Source of the DNA: Odobenus rosmarus divergens
Taxonomy: Eukaryota; Chordata; Mammalia; Carnivora; Odobenidae
DNA: 64,000 bases
NCBI RefSeq assembly: GCF_000321225.1
Contig: NW_004450478.1
Coordinates: 3,195,634-3,259,633 of the forward strand
Direction of reading: 5' to 3'
Under the pieces are notes generated by a model. It searched no databases, was not told where the DNA came from, and saw only the letters and a list, made by a program, of their open reading frames with translations. The position numbers were made by a program, and so were the translations under genes. Positions 60,541 through 64,000 of this stretch are shown piece by piece (within the stretch, counting starts at the first letter, position 1; the number at the start of each line of letters is the position of its first letter).

Positions 60541-61844
60541 AGTCGGTAAATACTAAAAATACCAAAACAGACAAGGACATACAATACAATCTGGTTAGCA
60601 GTCCACTTATTCCTCAATAGTCTAAATTTGGCAGCCAAAGAGTCAAGGATAGTGAGATCCATTCCTGACTACTTTACTCTTAGAACCATAGCTGGAACCA
60701 AAGATTGTTATCTTGCACAAGATACCACATGTCCCCTTAAGTGAGTCAGGAATTATAAGCCTGCCATGTTTTGTTTTACTAAAAATGCTTCACTCTGCAA
60801 CAACTAACTTTTTAATAGAAAAAAAGAATAGATGGTATTTAAAATTTAAGAACCACAGTAACAAATAACTTTCAAAGAAGAATTTCACATTAAGAACAGA
60901 AGTGGAAGAGAAAATTATTTACATGGAAACAATTTTCTTACTTTGCTAGTAACTTTTGAATTACCATTACCATATCTCTGAGCTATTTTTGATTTCTCCA
61001 TCAAGTTCTTCTGTTTGTTACATCAGAGTTTGTTGCTATGGAGATGACAGAGATGGCACAGATTCACCAGCATGGACCATTTTCCAAACAACTAAGCATC
61101 TATCCCTCCCACAAAAGAAATATATGCCTATCTCAGACATCCCTTGTGTTTGCATTCTGAGAAATAAAAATAGATTTCACATTTTCCAATGAATTGGGGC
61201 ATTCAGTAGTGTGAATTTATTAAAACATTAGCTACATTTAAAGAAGGTGGATCTACTGATACTCTGATATATATTCAGCATAAATCTTTACTAACCACTA
61301 TATTTAATAGAACTTTTACAACTCACAAAATTATTAACACATACACTGTATTATTTGATCCATGCAGCCTCCAGTGACATAAGAAGATGTGATTTATCCT
61401 CCCCTCTTATAAGTGAGCACATGGCGGCCCCAAGAGACTAATCTGCCCAAATGAAAATGGCAAATATTGGAACTTGTCCCAAAGCCCCCTGAGTGTTCCT
61501 CTTCAACTTACTGCACCTCCCCATATCTCAGGGTACAGCTATTTTCAAATCTAGTAGTTAATTACAGTTCTCTGACTCTATCATCTTCACCTTCCTCCTC
61601 CTCCTAAATTTTATTGACTGGTCACATGATCAGACAATGTTTCAAGTACTACTTATGTATCATAGTCATCACATGGAGGTAAATGAAGAAGTCATAACTG
61701 CTGGGAAAAGCAACACATTAAATTCAAATATATTTGTAGTATATTTCCTTTATCTGTTTGCTGCTAAGTACTTTAAGGAAAGCAGAAAAGCTTACTTAAA
61801 AACCAAAAGCTCTATAATAAAAGTGTAAGCAAACTACACTCTAA
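60541..61844. other. unique intergenic DNA
   Basis: AT-rich. A weak antisense MIR-like stretch may lie at 61340-61480. No exon or RNA gene recognised. Confidence 0.35.
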
Positions 61845-61935
61845 GCTATATTTGTCTTATCCATAGTTTCATCTCCAACACCTAACATAGTGCCGGGCTT
61901 GTAACAAATGCCCCATAAATATTTGTTGAGTACTA
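61845..61935 (+). mobile_element. L2 3' tip relic, sense
   Basis: tttcatctccaacacctaac, then atagtgccgggcttgtaaca, then cataaatatttgttgagt. Confidence 0.8.
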
Positions 61936-61959
61936 GTTTTGTCACAATTAATGCTGCTG

Positions 61960-61983
61960 ACACACACACACACACACACACAT
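61960..61983. repeat. (AC)12 microsatellite
   Basis: Uninterrupted AC run. It supplies the His/Thr repeat of the 143-codon frame that starts at 61939. Confidence 0.95.
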
Positions 61984-62035
61984 ACAACTTATTTATACAA
62001 TACGTCCATTATATGTTATATGTGCGTTTCTACAG

Positions 62036-62358
62036 CTCTACGTCCTAAAAGAAGAAGTGATGCTGTATGTTTGAAAGTGAAGTTCCAAGCAATGCATGTG
62101 GGTCCCAGAGATGGGTTGTACGGCAGGCTTCGGCTAGCCTGTTTGTTTGGAAAATCAATAGAGAAACATCACTTCTTGAGAGACTTTTATACAGTAGAAT
62201 ATTTGCTTGTTGCAGACTTTAATTTCTCCTTCTGTGTCTTTTCCTTTTCTATACTTCTTATCCCTGCTCTAGGAATATCTCCTTCAAGAACCCTTAGTAC
62301 TTTGAAGAGCTGCTGGGAAAAGCTCCTTCTAGCTATACCAGGCAGAGTAAAAAACAAG
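62036..62358 (+). other. exon-like open segment, unidentified
   Basis: Seen: an acceptor-like tttctacag ends at 62035 and a donor-like caag/gtgagc begins at 62359, bounding 323 bases that stay open in one plus-strand frame. This is part of the longest frame in the window (61939-62370, 143 codons). The translation resembles no protein I recognise, and the polypyrimidine tract is weak. The segment is not a repeat I know. It could be a non-coding RNA exon, a lineage-specific exon, or chance; chance is the default. Confidence 0.2.
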
Positions 62359-62620
62359 GTGAGCCATTAACTTGGTTTTAAGGAGGACATCTCAAAGAGA
62401 TCAAGTTTGTCCTGGCCCTTTTAGGGGAAGGGAGAGATGGGTGGAGATTCAAGCCTACAACAAAAATGTCAGAGAAAAAACATTCAAGATAGACAAGGAG
62501 AAATGTGAGAGATCAAGCAGGGGGGAAAGAACATAGTTCTTATATTGTAGCAAAACTAGTAAATGACTTCTGGTGCATATTTTGAATGGCTCTGCTAAAT
62601 GTTGATAACATACAATTTTT

Positions 62621-62826
62621 TTATTTGTTTTTTAAAGATTTATTTATTTATGTGAGAGAGAAACACACACACAAGAGTGAGCACAAGCAGGGGTAGAGGC
62701 GGAGGGAGAGGGAGAAGCAGACTCCCACTGAGCCGGGAGCATGGGGTAGGGCTGGATCCCAGGACCCTGGGATCATGACCTGAGGCGAAGGCAGACACTT
62801 AACCATCTGAGCCACCCAGGAGCCCC
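62621..62826 (-). mobile_element. carnivore SINE, antisense
   Basis: Complete copy ending gagccacccaggagcccc. Duplication gataacata[c/a]aattttt at 62604-62620 and 62827-62843. Confidence 0.95.
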
Positions 62827-63139
62827 GATAACATAAAATTTTTAAGTCCAAACTAAAATCAATTTGGTATTCAATTCAATGTTTGACTTTTTACTTTCCC
62901 TTATTTTTGTCCGTGTGCGCCATATGTTTCCCTCTAATCAGGGAAGTGTGTTGGTTAGCTAGTGCAGGTGACTACATGTTATTTAAGGAGAGGAACAAGA
63001 GCCTAGAAGGAGCAGACCTAACACAGGACTCCCTAACAGGCACCCTCTGCTTAAAGGCTTTCTCAGCCTATGGACCCATGCTCAGTGCTTGGTTAATATG
63101 AACACATTCCTTTTGTATACTGGCAGATTTTAAGCCTTT

Positions 63140-63300
63140 CATATCGATTCTTAGTAGATCCTTTTGAAAATCTGTGAGGTCAACACAGGAGGAACCATTT
63201 TCTTCCTTTTACAGATGAATAAACTGAAGACCTCAAAGGTGAAATAATGTGTTCAAATTGCCATTAATAAGTATCAGAGTCAGGTAAAACCAAAATGTCA
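63140..63300 (-). mobile_element. MIR relic, antisense
   Basis: tcttccttttacagatgaat, aaactgaagacctcaaaggt, then aataagtatcagagtcaggt. Confidence 0.65.
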
Positions 63301-64000
63301 TTACCTACATTCTCCTGGGGAAATGGAAGTGAGCAGAATAGTAGCCAGACCTGTTTAACAAACTGTTAAAAGACTGTTCAGAATATGACAAGATAAAGCA
63401 TAAAGAAATCAATGTGTTGCCTGAAGTTATGCTAATTGCTTTTTCATTCATTCAGTCACTATCTTTATTTTACTTGAAACACATAGACCACTGTATTACA
63501 TATACAGGGGGATATAGTGATGTTAGCACATGGCTCCTACCAAGGAGGTTATATATGTGTTTCAGAAGTAGATTGAAATGTAGGAGGAAAAACTGTGTTT
63601 TGGAGGCCCTGGAAAATTGAAGGCTTGAGGCCACCTTTTGCATGGTGACTGTATAAGAAATACTATGAGACACAGGTCCCAAGTTCAAAGAGATCTTCTG
63701 TTTTTCTTGAATAGACTCTTCTTGGTTCTGAACTTTTTTTCTCTGAAAATAAAAAAAAAAAACATAATGTAAATAATTTTTTTATTTGTCCTTAAATGGT
63801 ATATGCTGCTAACTCATGTTATGCTAACCTCTGGAGACAGGAGACTCCAGATAAAAGCAGCTGTTCCTATTGTAATATAGGGATTGGTTCTTCTAGATCT
63901 TAGGACTCAAGACCTTAAAAATATTATATTTACCTCCTAGAGAATGACATGTCACATTTTATCTTTAAATCAGATGAAGAACCAATAATTAGAGTGTGGA
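63301..64000. other. unique intergenic DNA
   Basis: No feature recognised apart from an A-run at about 63750-63762. Confidence 0.35.

Overview
The window is a piece of carnivore nuclear DNA. Twenty-two copies of the tRNA-derived carnivore SINE (SINEC/CAN-SINE type) are recognisable by a head reading gcgcctgggtggctcag, a CT-rich tail and an AATAAA-type end. The body sequence of the young copies fits non-canid, non-felid arctoid carnivores, most likely a seal or a bear. That taxonomic call is from memory of SINE subfamilies and is only moderately secure. There is no bacterial, phage or plasmid signature, no CRISPR array and no operon.

The only protein-coding sequence I can identify is one short exon on the minus strand, 15716-15814. 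It encodes 33 residues from an ATG to a consensus splice donor and matches the N-terminus of SLC13A1 (NaS1), the renal and intestinal sodium-sulfate cotransporter. The minus-strand gene therefore runs toward coordinate 1. Bases 1-15715 are the start of its first intron (no second exon was found), and 15815-64000 is its promoter and 5' flank. In human the flank upstream of SLC13A1, toward IQUB, is a long gene-poor stretch, and the roughly 48 kb here also look gene-free.

The rest is interspersed repeats in unique AT-rich DNA. 1-15.7 kb (intron 1): five SINEs of the young type and one older one, three antisense L1 3' pieces (one with target-site duplications and a nested SINE), MER5A, MIR and L2. 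15.7-31 kb: promoter, an internally deleted SINE, a short old SINE, and an L1 split by a second L1 in the opposite orientation. 31-48 kb: long antisense and sense L2 remnants, an antisense L1, MIRs and seven SINEs. 48-64 kb: L2/MIR relics, a MaLR-like LTR relic, microsatellites, a SINE-in-SINE-in-L2 nest, and a 323-base exon-like open segment near 62.2 kb.

The open reading frames of 60-143 codons scattered through the window are otherwise chance or lie in repeats. I see no convincing undescribed system. The points most worth checking are the SLC13A1 first exon and its compact promoter, a GC-richer patch and a perfect inverted repeat inside intron 1, and the exon-like segments at 55.0-55.3 kb and 62.0-62.4 kb.
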